A stretch of 64,000 nt of DNA from Neofusicoccum parvum. Lineage: Eukaryota; Ascomycota; Dothideomycetes; Botryosphaeriales; Botryosphaeriaceae. Below the pieces are notes generated by a model. It ran no database searches. It had not been told where the DNA came from and saw nothing but the letters and a program-made list of their open reading frames with translations. Both the position numbers and the translations under genes were made by a program. Positions 33,504-43,647 of this stretch are shown here, one piece after another; position 1 is the stretch's first letter; the number at the start of each line of letters is the position of its first letter. The stretch lies in assembly GCA_020912385.1 (NCBI GenBank), contig CP087223.1:1-64000 (forward strand), given 5' to 3'.

Positions 33504-34055
33504 TCAAGAGAAATTTACTGGATAAGAGCCGTAGCGACGAACCTTTCCGCAAAACGTGAACGAGACCACTGTCTCAAATCCCGAATTCCGTGTGCTGCCG
33601 ACGAGGCGAGTTGGTTTTATCAATTCACGTGGATCATGGAGCATCCATAGATCGACTTCTGTCACTCCATTCCCACCTACATACAGGTACGGACAGTCCG
33701 ACTTCACAGTCCTGGGAGCCCCGTGCGCGGGCGGTTTCGCAGCCCACAAGCCAATCCCGAGGGACCGCAGCGTGGCGGGGGCGGAAGGCGGAGCGGGCTG
33801 GGCCTGGTGTGGGGGGTACTTACGAGGCGGAGGTGGCGGCGTGGGCGGGGTGGGGTGGCGGAACAGCGCGAGCGGGGTGGTGCGGGGCGGGGCGGATAGG
33901 GGCGGGGCGGGCGCATCGGGGGGAGCGGCAAGTGCAACAAGTTGCCGCCTGAGTTGCTGCTGTTTCTGCACGGGGCGGTGCAGCACTTCGCGACGCAGAC
34001 GCGCGAGTGGGATGAGGCTGGCTTCTACGGCAAGGCTGAGTGGTCGAGGAGCCAT
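33504..34055 (-). CDS. Uncertain proline-rich ORF
   Basis: An open frame of 183 codons runs from ATG 34055 (MAPRPLSLAVEASLIPLARL). The middle is Pro/Ala rich and reflects a GC-rich stretch. A GTAAGT donor-like site follows the proline run (about 33821), so the true exon may end there. No domain is recognisable. It could be a chance ORF in GC-rich DNA. Confidence 0.2.
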   Translation of the reverse strand: MAPRPLSLAVEASLIPLARLRREVLHRPVQKQQQLRRQLVALAAPPDAPAPPLSAPPRTTPLALFRHPTPPTPPPPPRKYPPHQAQPAPPSAPATLRSLGIGLWAAKPPAHGAPRTVKSDCPYLYVGGNGVTEVDLWMLHDPRELIKPTRLVGSTRNSGFETVVSFTFCGKVRRYGSYPVNFS

Positions 34056-34296
34056 CGTGATGAGGAGTAGGATATCGGATTCACGCGCTGATGGTAGCAC
34101 TGCCGGCGATAGCCCTCGGTAACCTCGACCGCCGGATCCTCCATCTACACCTTCCTCCCCGGCGACCTAGTAGCAATGCTCGATGGCGGGCAGGCCCTCA
34201 ACGTTGATTCGGGCGGTGGCTACCCACAACGCTGGCGAAAGGAAAAGACGATGTAGGTCTTCGGTGGAGGAGTAGTAGTGTCTACTGGAAGTTAAT

Positions 34297-34749
34297 TGTT
34301 ACGGCACAGCCTCTATGAGGTGAGGAAGTTGGGGGATAGCCCCGCAGCAGGCGAAGAACACAAAGATATGTGGGTCAGGAGTCACGTGACTCCCGCGATC
34401 AGCTAGGACCCACCCGCTCAGTAAGTGAGCCGGCGGTCTTAACTGAGCCGCCCGCTCAGTAGGAGCCAGGCGCTCAGGACGTGAGCACCACCAACTCACT
34501 GAGCATATAGATTGTAGACACTTTCCTACAGTATATAAACCACACTCCTTAGATAGCTTTGACCTTCGTGGTCAACTTCACAATAGAATTTGGACTCTAT
34601 TGGTAACACGGCCTTTGCACGCAGTGCTCAGTCACGTGTATTCGTTCACACTTGTTCTCTCCCCTACCTTGTACCCACTCAAGGTAAACCCTACACGGCT
34701 TACCACCCTCTTGGTGTTTGATCCTTAGAGGCAGAGGCCCGCCGTTACA
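34297..34749 (+). mobile_element. Solo LTR with target-site duplication
   Basis: This 453-bp element begins TGTTACGGC and ends GCCGTTACA (imperfect terminal inverted repeats). It is flanked by TTAAT at 34292-34296 and 34750-34754. A TATA-like TATATAAACC lies near 34533 on the plus strand. No internal retrotransposon sequence follows, so it is a solo LTR left by LTR-LTR recombination. An inverted, truncated relative is at 11466-11744. The GAGC/GCTCA-rich block at 34420-34505 may be an LTR enhancer or repeat region. Confidence 0.85.
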
Positions 34750-34754
34750 TTAAT

Positions 34755-36700
34755 ATCTTAGTGGTAAGATGATAAGAAATTCTCAAACCTCTTATGGACC
34801 GCGAGGTTAGAAGAAAGAATTGAATTCCTGCACGTTATTCTAAATGGAGGAGAATGAGCGTCCTAAAATACACAGATCTGACCTATCATAGTCGAGGCAG
34901 TGAGGATGCCCGAGGAAACAATATCTGAGGGTATTGGGCAACTAGAGCCCTCCTCCTCTCACGTAGAATTTTCGAGAGGTTGTAGTGACCGATGAACTGA
35001 ACGACAAGCGATGCCTGAAAAACAGGGGGATTCTGGTTGACATGACGTCGATCAACAATTGCCGCCTCAACATCTAGCAAGATGTGTCGGGCTATTACCT
35101 ATTGTTGGATCAAGTCTTTCACGCGGCGGTAATACTATAAGGATGGGCTTACGGTGCACTCGCAAACCGAACAGGCAGGGCCTTTCTAACGGCAGTACTG
35201 GCAGCTAGAGCACTAAAGCAACGTTTTCATTTAGTATATTAACTATCAAAGTCTAGTGTTAGAATCTACAGCAATTGCAGTCTCTAGAGTACATCCTTGA
35301 CGCGGGAAAAGAACTCCAACGGCTTCTATAGCCGTCGCGTAGAATAGAACGACAGCAAAGCTTGGTAAGAGACGCATTTTATCTTATAACTTTAGTAGGT
35401 AGGAGATTCAAGACAATCAAGATCAAGATGATTTAACGGTAAGGGGTAGAAGAGAAGAACGATAATAATAAGAAAAGTACCATGCACTCGAAGAATTTAT
35501 ACTACGTAGTTGGAATATACCGTATAAATGCTACCGCAGACATTTGCCGTTCCATTTCTATTACCGAACATAATTACCGGTATACATTTTTCCATGTTTT
35601 GAGAAGCGCAAGAAGTTAATACTAAAACTAACTCTCAAGATTAGGGATCGTTCTAAAGAGTGTAGCGCGGCGTCGCAGATATAATAAAACATAGATTAAG
35701 AGGGTCCCAACGTAGACTGGGTAAGATTTTTAAGAACCGAGGTTTGTCGGCTTTCCTAAACAGGTTGATGAGTATTTTACTAGTTAAACAAGGACGTTGA
35801 ATCGAGCGAAGGACATGTTAAATTTTAGCACATGTCTATAGCGGTTACTAAAGTGGAGCTAAATACCCAATCAGCGAGAGTACAAGCGCTAGCAAGAAGC
35901 TTATATACCCCAAGAAAGCTTCGAGTATCGTCGAGCGGCCGTTGGTCAAACATAGTGACTCGGTCTAGCTTTTGTTAGAACAGAGCAAAAGGACAGACCC
36001 TGTCTAATTACTCCTAGAGGCTTGACAGCCCCTTTTACTCCCCTCCCTAGAACACGGAAGAGAAGACACTGCGTATAAAATCCAACAGCTTTGCTTTGGT
36101 TGCCGCTGGGAGTCTTCGTCTCAATACCGGCCGAGATGGGCGAAAACCGCAGCGGGGCGTATGCGGTATGGTTGATAGATTGTAAAATGTGCCACCTTTG
36201 ATTCAGCATCGAACACGGGCGGGCACAAGGGGTAATGTGCGCAGGCGACAAAGGAGGGGCCGGTAGGAGACCGGCGAGGTGGCCTACATTCTATGTCGTG
36301 GATAATATTTCGACTCATCGTCGAGAGCTTCCCTTTCATCTTATTCGAATTCAAACAAATTAACTAGCTCAGCCTGGAATCTAGCAAGAGTGCGCAGAGA
36401 TCCAAAGTAAGCAACGAAAAATTCAGATTTCGAAACACCACAAGTACCTCGGCTAGCTGACGCGATTACTCACTCAGTGATTTTCTCGCCAGTATGCAAG
36501 AGGAGCAACCCAAAACGCGTTTCTCTTGCTCCGCGGACATCTCTTCCCTCTCCCACTCGTCTCACCCCCAGAAGAACGCCCTCTAGCATCTAAACCGCCC
36601 GCTTATGCGCATTCCAGCTCGCTCCCTTCCCTGCCTAAAGAAAACCTCTGGACTGTAATATAGCCATGTACCCTACTATTACAGCCAGTACGACTCGAGC
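34755..36700. other. Degenerate AT-rich DNA, no gene seen
   Basis: There are many TA dinucleotides, frequent stops in all frames, and no recognisable protein motif. This fits old RIP-mutated repeat DNA, but the parent element cannot be identified. Confidence 0.4.
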
Positions 36701-36718
36701 TCTGCGTTACAACACCGC

Positions 36719-37300
36719 ATGCTTTGTTCCCCCAACCATGTCCCAAGAAGCCGCCACCTCCTCACCATCCCACTAGCCCGACGACGCCCAAAAGGTAGCG
36801 CACGAAAACGGGAAAGCCGCGGCGGACATGTCGTGTCCGGGTCGGGAGACCAGACCCCGCGGGAGCGCCAACGTGCCCGGGGCGAGGGCAGCGGTGCAGC
36901 CTTCGGTCGTGACGTCCGCGGGTGGCTCCCGCCGGGGTTCCTTGCATCGACGCGCACGACAAGGGCGGCCATCCGTACTCCTCATCACTCCCCCGCGTCG
37001 TCTGGCACGACGATCTGGTGGCGCTCCGCTGCTCGTGCCGACAAGCGACGCGGTGGACTACGTGCGCGACGCGAGGGTGGAGTGGGAATTGGAAAAGCTT
37101 CGGCTGTGGGGCTGAACGGACGGCTGCGCACGGCGGCCACGTCGAAAGGACCAGAACCGCCGGCTCGGGGAAGCGATTGGTGATGTGGCGGGGCAGGTCT
37201 CGACTCACTACCGCAGTGAGCGAAGGGTCCCGGGTCTCCTTGACTTCTTCTTCTTCTTCTTCTTCTTCTTCGAAGGTTTGGGGCAGATGGGACTGAGCTT
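36719..37300 (+). pseudogene. Possible gene relic in GC-rich island
   Basis: A frame opening at ATG 36737 (MSQEAATSSPSH, then TAG, then PDDAQKVAHENGKAAAD) continues to about 37115 with SDAVDYVRDARVEWELEKLRLWG. An adjacent frame carries VPCIDAHDKGGHPYSSSLP and VVWHDDLVALRC. Protein-like segments divided between frames, with one early TAG, suggest a frameshifted relic of unknown family. A TTC microsatellite follows (37236-37272). Confidence 0.25.
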
Positions 37301-39740
37301 CGCCACGAGCTTGACGTCTAAGTATGTCCATATTTCGATGCCGGATGCCGTTAGACTCTTCCACTTGAAGCCTGTGGCGGGTTGGAAGTGCACGTCCATG
37401 CTGCGGCCATCGTTTGCAGCGCTCGCTCGTGCTGGCTAAAAAACTGCTGCAGCACTTCTTTGCGGTCGCGAGGACTGAGAAGTGCAGGTGCTGTTCGTTG
37501 ACATTCTACCCAGACGGTTGCGCACGTATGACTGGATCTTTTGTGCAATGGCTCCACGCCGATTATTTAATAATCATGACCGTTTCGGAGCTCGAAGAGA
37601 CTTCATAAGTTAGGCTTCGATGATTGTATGTGGTTGATGCTTACGGCTGGACATTCTAGTGAAAGTCTAAGAGTGTTGTTGGCTCTTTGCGGCCCTTTAT
37701 GACACAAGGCTATCATGGATATCGTTGACAAGAGTTTCGGAAAGGGCATCAACTCGCATTTTACGACAATAATACTTTTCTTGAGTTTTTTTTAGAAGGA
37801 AAGAAAACCCCCCAAAAAAGGGCTAGTGGTTGTGGTAAGAAACACGAGGTGCGAAAGTAAGTATAACGTGTTAATCCCTTTTTGAGATGCCCTAAAAGTC
37901 TGGAAATTAAAGGTTTGTACTCTCTTCCCGTTGGAAAATATACGCAGTGCAGTCTTCCCTGTCTTACAGGGAGAGGGGGTGTATAGGGCCTCTAAGCTTT
38001 ACGGAGTAATCGAACGTGCTCCTTCCTTTTGCTCTAGCTCCACACTTCCTCTACTAGCGCGTGATCAAGATCGGTTGACTACTAAGCGCGTGCGTAAGTA
38101 TTAGCGAACGAAGATAGAGGCATGTGAATATGATTGCGTCGGGGGGCGTAGCCTTCAATGCCGTTTAGTGTCGAGCTTGCAGGTGCTCTCTTTTTCTCGG
38201 GCACGGCCACAGTGTCATCATTAGCAAACCCCACGGTTTCAACACGCCGATTTCTGCAACGCCGATTTCTGCAACGCCTCTAGACCGCCACAACGGCACC
38301 GGTACGGGAAACGTAGGGAGCGTAGAAGGAAGCGGACATGCTTTGTTCCCGGAAAGTCCACCGCACAGGCAAGGCGAAAAGTTAACGTGAGGTTATAGGG
38401 TCGGAGTGGCTGTCGAGGCTTGACCACAAACACAACCGTGGGACCGGCCAAGACTACAGCAGCACCGCAATACTGCAGCGGGTCTCCGCAGGCTGCAGCG
38501 ATGGACGGGGAAGCGCAGAGACTCAGAATTAGCCGTGCCAGTCTCTTTCCCTACTACTGTCCCAGAGGAGAGGCTACTGTAGAAGATGGACGAGCCATAT
38601 AATCCCGAAGAAAGCTTCTACCGGCGGAAACTCGAGTTGGGGGGCGGAAAGGTCAAACATTACCGGTCAGTGGGCCCTCGGTCTCTCTAACATCCATAGT
38701 CAAGAGCGCAGCAGCAGCGCCGCCTCTCGTCGGCTCGGCTGGGAGCGCTCGTCCCAGAAGAGTTGCAGAAAGACGACGGTGAGAGCAAGGGAGAAAGACA
38801 GCACCTTAACCTTCCACACGTTTGCACCCCATGATTCGCCTCCAGCCATTTCCCAACCCCAGGCTTGTTCCTACAGTCAGCAGGGTCCAACACCAGCTCT
38901 CCGCATCCCCGCCGCTCCACCATGGGGACCTCCTACCGCCGGAGGACCGGGGCAGAGATGCACTGCTAGATTCCACGCGCCCATGATTGCGTGCACATTG
39001 AGCTTGTTTTATTTCCCTCCCTATGACTTCGAGGTACTGGCACCAGACAACACGTGAGGGTGCAGGGTCGGCGGGGTGCTGATGCAGGCGTGGAACACGC
39101 CGGCGGCCGAGTTGCTGCAGAGGTGCTGCAAAAGCAGAGCATGGCGCTGAGGCCGTGGACGGCGATTCTGCACGAGCGGTCGACGAGGCTGGGTTGTTGT
39201 TTCGTCGGGTGGGCTGTGGGAGTTTCGGCGGCGGCAGCGATTGGGTGAGGCTGGCAATGCACCAACGCAAAGCAGCAGGTCGATCGCCGTTCGCCTGATT
39301 CCGAGCTCACGTTTTTTGCCATCAGAGCTGCACACACTCACCAACGGGGGTTGCACACCGATCTGCAGCCGGCTCGCCTCGGCGCAAGGATGCGGCTGAG
39401 GATCGCCGGTGAGTATGCGCGAGAGGAATTCTCGCCTCGGGCAAGGGCTGGCCGGTCGGGAGATAGAAGGCTGATCAAGTTCGTGCGTGAGTGAGGCGGC
39501 AACGCCAATCTCGGCCCATTGCGTGAATGGATCAAAGCAAAGAGGGATCTGTCGGGTGAAGATGAGGCAGAAGCATTCTGGCTGGAGGCTTGATTCCCAG
39601 GCCTTAGATTCTTCCTCTCTCACTCCGTTATACGTGTTCCAATTAGTCATCTTATATATACGACTATAATATATAAATTTATTATCTTTTACTAAATATA
39701 TAGACGTTAAATATAAATAAACAAATAGAGTTGGTACGGA
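37301..39740. other. No assignable gene
   Basis: Short overlapping frames on both strands lack recognisable domains; the longest is a low-complexity reverse frame at 39021-39650. A 17-bp direct duplication (ACGCCGATTTCTGCAAC) is near 38245. The last 90 bases are AT-rich. Confidence 0.35.
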
Positions 39741-39762
39741 CGCACTTGATTGCTAACTAATT

Positions 39763-40060
39763 ATGCGACGAGGCAACGCGGCACGACACAACGCGGCACG
39801 ACACAACGCGACACAACACAACGCGACACAACACAACGTGACACAACACGACACAATGCGACACAACACAACGCGACACGACACGACACGACACGAGACA
39901 ATGAAACACGATACAAACATAACGCGAAACGACACAAACACAACGCGAAACGAGACAAACATGACGCGACACGACACAAACACAAACACAACGCGACGCG
40001 ACACAAACACGACACGACATAACACAAACACAACGCGACACGACACAACCCGTCTCCCGC
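39763..40060. repeat. ACACG/ACACA tandem repeat
   Basis: About 300 bp is built almost only of 5-bp-related units (CACGA, CACAA, CGCGA combined as AACGCGACACAACAC). It is strongly strand-asymmetric: the plus strand is A/C rich with nearly no T. It ends about 95 bp before the start of the JmjC-CXC gene. Confidence 0.9.
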
Positions 40061-40155
40061 GCCAAATCCGACGCGAGACGACGTAAACAACCACACGGCA
40101 CATCTCTGCGTCCCTTCTTAACAAACTCTGCCTTCTAAGGTTGCTGGAGCACGCT

Positions 40156-42114
40156 ATGTCTGAGACGGGAACCCAAAAACTGCGAACAGCCATGGCGTAT
40201 ATTTGCGAGCATCGCGATGTCAGCAAATTGCACCTCGACAACTTCAATAAGCATCTCACTTGGCTCAAGGCCGACCATAGCTTAAAGAGGTCGGCGTTGA
40301 GAGCTCGGGACGTTCTGCGCTCTATTCTAAGCAACGTCTACTATGGCGTCGGCCTCGAGGCGTTCACGCTATGTGCCATCTCGATGCCGCCCAACACTCT
40401 CAGTCGCCTCAATCCTGATAGCTTCCTATCGTACATACGTCGGTGGTGGCCGGAGCAGGAAAGCTCACAGCTACACTACCTGAAACAGATAGTGAGCGTA
40501 GCTTGCAAATGCGAGAACCTCGAATCGCTCTTAGGCCAAAAGTCAACCCAGCTCGCCATTGCCGAGGCTATCTTGAATGCAGACACCTCCACCGACCCGT
40601 ATGCGCAATCAGTTTCGGCGAATAGCCGTCAGCCTCAGGGACGCTTACTCGATCATGAAGAACAACTCCCTCCATCTGAGAGCCATGCGGCCGGGAGCGC
40701 GGCGTCGATGTCGCCCGCCCAATCCCCACATGACGGCCACCGTCAATCGCTCAGTAGGGATCACGAATTGTCTGGCGGAGCGCTGCCCTCCAATCCGAAC
40801 CCCAACCTCGACGCCGCGAGGCAGAGACATCGGGATGCGCTGAAGACTCTGGAGCAGGAAATGTCTCGCTGTCTTGCAACTCTGCCAGACTTAATGAAGG
40901 GATCCCGGTGGGAGGAAATGCTGAAACTCGCCCTCAATCTCCTCAGCGACCCCATATGGGCTAAGGAATGCTTCCTACCATCCGCCTCTATCGAGTTAGC
41001 CGATGTCCTGTGCACCACGATGGGCGGGCTCCGGCAGATGCTCGCTGACAATGCACCACTGACGAAGCCAGTACTCGTACGTGCAAACCCAGACGACACT
41101 TTCGACGGAAGCACCGCTCGGGCCGAGTTCCTCGAGCGCCTGGAAGACCGCTACGGCGGTGCAGGTCTCCTTGACGTGCAAGATCTAAGCTTGCCCGTGT
41201 CGAGCTCCTCGGCACGCAAGATGACATTCAAAGACTTCTCTGACGCCCTCCAAGCTCGCTCCGGCACGGAGCTCGACAACGCTAGGCCACCCCTAAATCT
41301 CCTCAACCTCCGCGACTTCCTATCGCTGCCCGAACCGCCATTCGCCCGCATGTCGAGGTTCCAGCTCCTCCAGACCCTGGACGCCCGCATCGAGTCGGCT
41401 ATTGCTCCAGGCGCTTCACCTGCCGGGAAGAAGGTCTTCTCGAGGCATTCGGATATCGCCTCCTGCTCCCGCTTTCTCCTCTTCGCTTGCCGCGGGGCCG
41501 TCTCGGGGTTCCACGTCGACTTGTTGACTGGCACCTGGGTCCAGGCCGTGTCGGGCCGGAAGGCGTGGCCGATAATCGCCAACCTGAGCGACGAAGAGCG
41601 GCTCGAATTCCAGAAGCACGGCCACGAATGGACCCCCCCGTCCGACAAGGTACGCATGGTTGTCCTGGAGCCAGGCGACTTGCTCGTGATGCCCCCTGGA
41701 TGCCTGACGCCGCACGCCCCCATCACCATCGACGACTGCCTGATGCACGGCGGCATGTTCTGGGACGAGAAGAGGGTCGTCGACATTATGGAGAGCATAA
41801 GCTGGATTGTACGCCATCCCGAAGTCACCAACGAGCCCGTGCCGAACCAGCTCCCCGAGATCCTGTTGGAGCTCCACCGCCTGATCAGGGAAAAGCCCCA
41901 CCGTTTCTTGACCAGAGACCAGACGGCCGAAGGGCTATTGCAACAATTTGAGGCCGCGGTGCGTTCCATGAAGGGTAGGCAGCTGGGCTGTTCCTGTAAA
42001 GGAAAATGCACCAAGTCTTGCACGTGCAGGAATTCCGGGTTCCCTTGCACTACGTACTGGTGCCATGAGGGGAAGAAGTGTTCGAATTCCCTCTCGGCGG
42101 CGGCGAGCCGCTGA
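40156..42114 (+). CDS. JmjC-fold protein with C-terminal CXC domain
   Basis: The first ATG in frame is at 40156, giving 652 residues in a single exon. The N-terminal 300 residues are mostly helical and unrecognised. The central part has a JmjC/cupin core: RGAVSGFHVDLLTGTWV with the HxD pair (His453, Asp455), GRKAWPI, LEPGDLLVMPPG, and a distal LMHGGMFWDE (His531). All three iron ligands of a 2-oxoglutarate oxygenase are therefore possible. The C-terminus (about 612-645) holds ten cysteines in CSCKGKC, CTCRNSGFPC and CHEGKKCSN, resembling the CXC (tesmin/TSO1) DNA-binding module. A chromatin role is plausible but inferred. It lies directly downstream of a tandem repeat. Confidence 0.75.
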   Translation: MSETGTQKLRTAMAYICEHRDVSKLHLDNFNKHLTWLKADHSLKRSALRARDVLRSILSNVYYGVGLEAFTLCAISMPPNTLSRLNPDSFLSYIRRWWPEQESSQLHYLKQIVSVACKCENLESLLGQKSTQLAIAEAILNADTSTDPYAQSVSANSRQPQGRLLDHEEQLPPSESHAAGSAASMSPAQSPHDGHRQSLSRDHELSGGALPSNPNPNLDAARQRHRDALKTLEQEMSRCLATLPDLMKGSRWEEMLKLALNLLSDPIWAKECFLPSASIELADVLCTTMGGLRQMLADNAPLTKPVLVRANPDDTFDGSTARAEFLERLEDRYGGAGLLDVQDLSLPVSSSSARKMTFKDFSDALQARSGTELDNARPPLNLLNLRDFLSLPEPPFARMSRFQLLQTLDARIESAIAPGASPAGKKVFSRHSDIASCSRFLLFACRGAVSGFHVDLLTGTWVQAVSGRKAWPIIANLSDEERLEFQKHGHEWTPPSDKVRMVVLEPGDLLVMPPGCLTPHAPITIDDCLMHGGMFWDEKRVVDIMESISWIVRHPEVTNEPVPNQLPEILLELHRLIREKPHRFLTRDQTAEGLLQQFEAAVRSMKGRQLGCSCKGKCTKSCTCRNSGFPCTTYWCHEGKKCSNSLSAAASR

Positions 42115-42745
42115 CTGCTCTACCTAGCGCGGTGTGTAAGACACAATACGAAGTGGTAGGGAAGCGCCTAGGTCGTCGATATTGATGAGGACGGCTATCC
42201 TGGCGCGGGAGATACCGAGATAGCTAGGAAAATGGGCAAAAGTGAAGGGGCAATGAAACAGTCGGGAGCGAGAATCTTGAAATACGACGATACGAACGAG
42301 TTTCCAAATATCAGCGCCAAGTATTAACTATTATGTTCTCACCGGTACACAGAAGAAGAAATGTTGCGAACGAGAGATACATGTGACCACTTCCTGATTG
42401 GATTATCAGGTCATCAATAGCACTTGGCTGAATCACAGTTCTGTGCTACAGGAAGATGGCTAATATATGGTTGCCATTATCTTCGCAGGAGATTGAGCTG
42501 AGAGCGGCAATATATACGCAACGCGCAGAGAATAATCATTCTTCCTTAGCACGTGGGTAGCCTAACGGCGATTGCCTTAGCATGACCAAAACGTAGACCG
42601 AGTGGTGCCGTAATCCTCCACTTCCGTTCTAACAGTTGAAGTATATATATCGAGCAGGCAGTCCATGTCGATATCATTCATCCTACAACAACATACATGA
42701 TCTCATCACCTTTCACCGGTTTTCTCTCCTCCATCTACTGCAACA
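42115..42745. other. Intergenic region, no gene seen
   Basis: The last 100 bp contain a TATATATA stretch (about 42643) and a CT-rich, CAACA-ending leader just before ATG 42746, consistent with a fungal promoter and 5' UTR for the next gene. Confidence 0.35.
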
Positions 42746-43009
42746 ATGAGAATCTCGATCGTTTTCGCATTCCTGTCTGTGTCGGGAGTCTTGGCTGGCC
42801 TAGTCGGCGACGAAATGAACCAGGATCTCGTGATTAAAAGTCTCGAGAAACGCCAGGAGTTCCAGTGCATCTGCTAAACGCCTCCCTGCAGCAATAACTG
42901 CAATGGATGCAACTGTCTCTCCTCGACTGGTGGCGATATTGCCTGCTGTATTTGTTCAAACGGCGGTAGCTGCACTCTACATGGTGTAGGTGATTTTACT
43001 TTGAATGCT
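42746..43009 (+). pseudogene. Secreted cysteine-rich protein gene with in-frame TAA
   Basis: ATG 42746 opens a signal peptide (MRISIVFAFLSVSGVLAG), a short acidic pro-region (DEMNQDLVIKSLEKR) ending in a Kex2-type Lys-Arg, then EFQCIC. A TAA at 42875-42877 follows. The same frame goes on with TPPCSNNCNGCNCLSSTGGD, then IACCICSNGGSCTLHG: a further ten cysteines in a compact pattern. The stop therefore sits inside what looks like a cysteine-rich mature peptide, at a position where CAA would give Gln. A GTAGGT donor near 42987 may end the coding exon. An intron removing the TAA would be too short (about 27 bp) to be credible. It could be an inactivated effector-like or antimicrobial-like peptide. 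Confidence 0.5.
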
Positions 43010-43647
43010 TATTCGTTAAAACTAATTGCGAGAATAGATTATCGACTGTGCTTAATTATTACAACCTGAAGATGAGGAAGGAACGGCACTAATACGATGC
43101 TGATTAATTGGATCTATACACTAATTACTACTAGCCATCCCGATCCCTCTTAGTATATAGATATTAAATACTACGCTCATTTGCTCGATTAATGGCGAGT
43201 CCATCACCCAGTTCCCTAAAAGGATTTCTAAGTGAACATCCACATGCAATTTTACATTCGGCACAAGTGAAAAAGGGATGAGCATGGCCGGTCGGCAATG
43301 GTATCATCCTCTTATACTGGCACAAATAGGAAGTCGTTGGAAACCGGCGGGGAGTAGTTTACTGGCCAGATAGCTCCCTTGAGGGCTCGTATGGGTTTGG
43401 AAGTAGTACCTTCACATACGCACGAAAAGGCCTTAACGTAAAAGAGGACCGAGACGCTAATTTATGCTATATAGAGCATAGGAGAAAGAACAAAAAAGTC
43501 GTAACGTCGTAGGTCGTAACCAAGGCAATTTGTGAAATCCTCCCTCCTTCCCCAGAAAACATACCTCTCTTTACGACTGCCAAGCTATTTCTTGTCCGTC
43601 AAACCCTCTTCTAGAGTCTTCAATATACTTTTCAGAGACTCTAACTC
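43010..43647. other. Intergenic region, no gene seen
   Basis: AT-rich around 43010-43160, otherwise mixed. No recognisable frame. Confidence 0.35.

Noticed and set aside
36762..37364. 200-codon minus-strand ORF
   Set aside because: It includes the TTC microsatellite as poly-Glu and has no domain. The plus strand has the more protein-like segments, and even those are uncertain.
39753..40334. 193-codon minus-strand ORF rich in Cys, Val and Arg
   Set aside because: It is the complement of the ACACG tandem repeat. All three minus frames read similarly.
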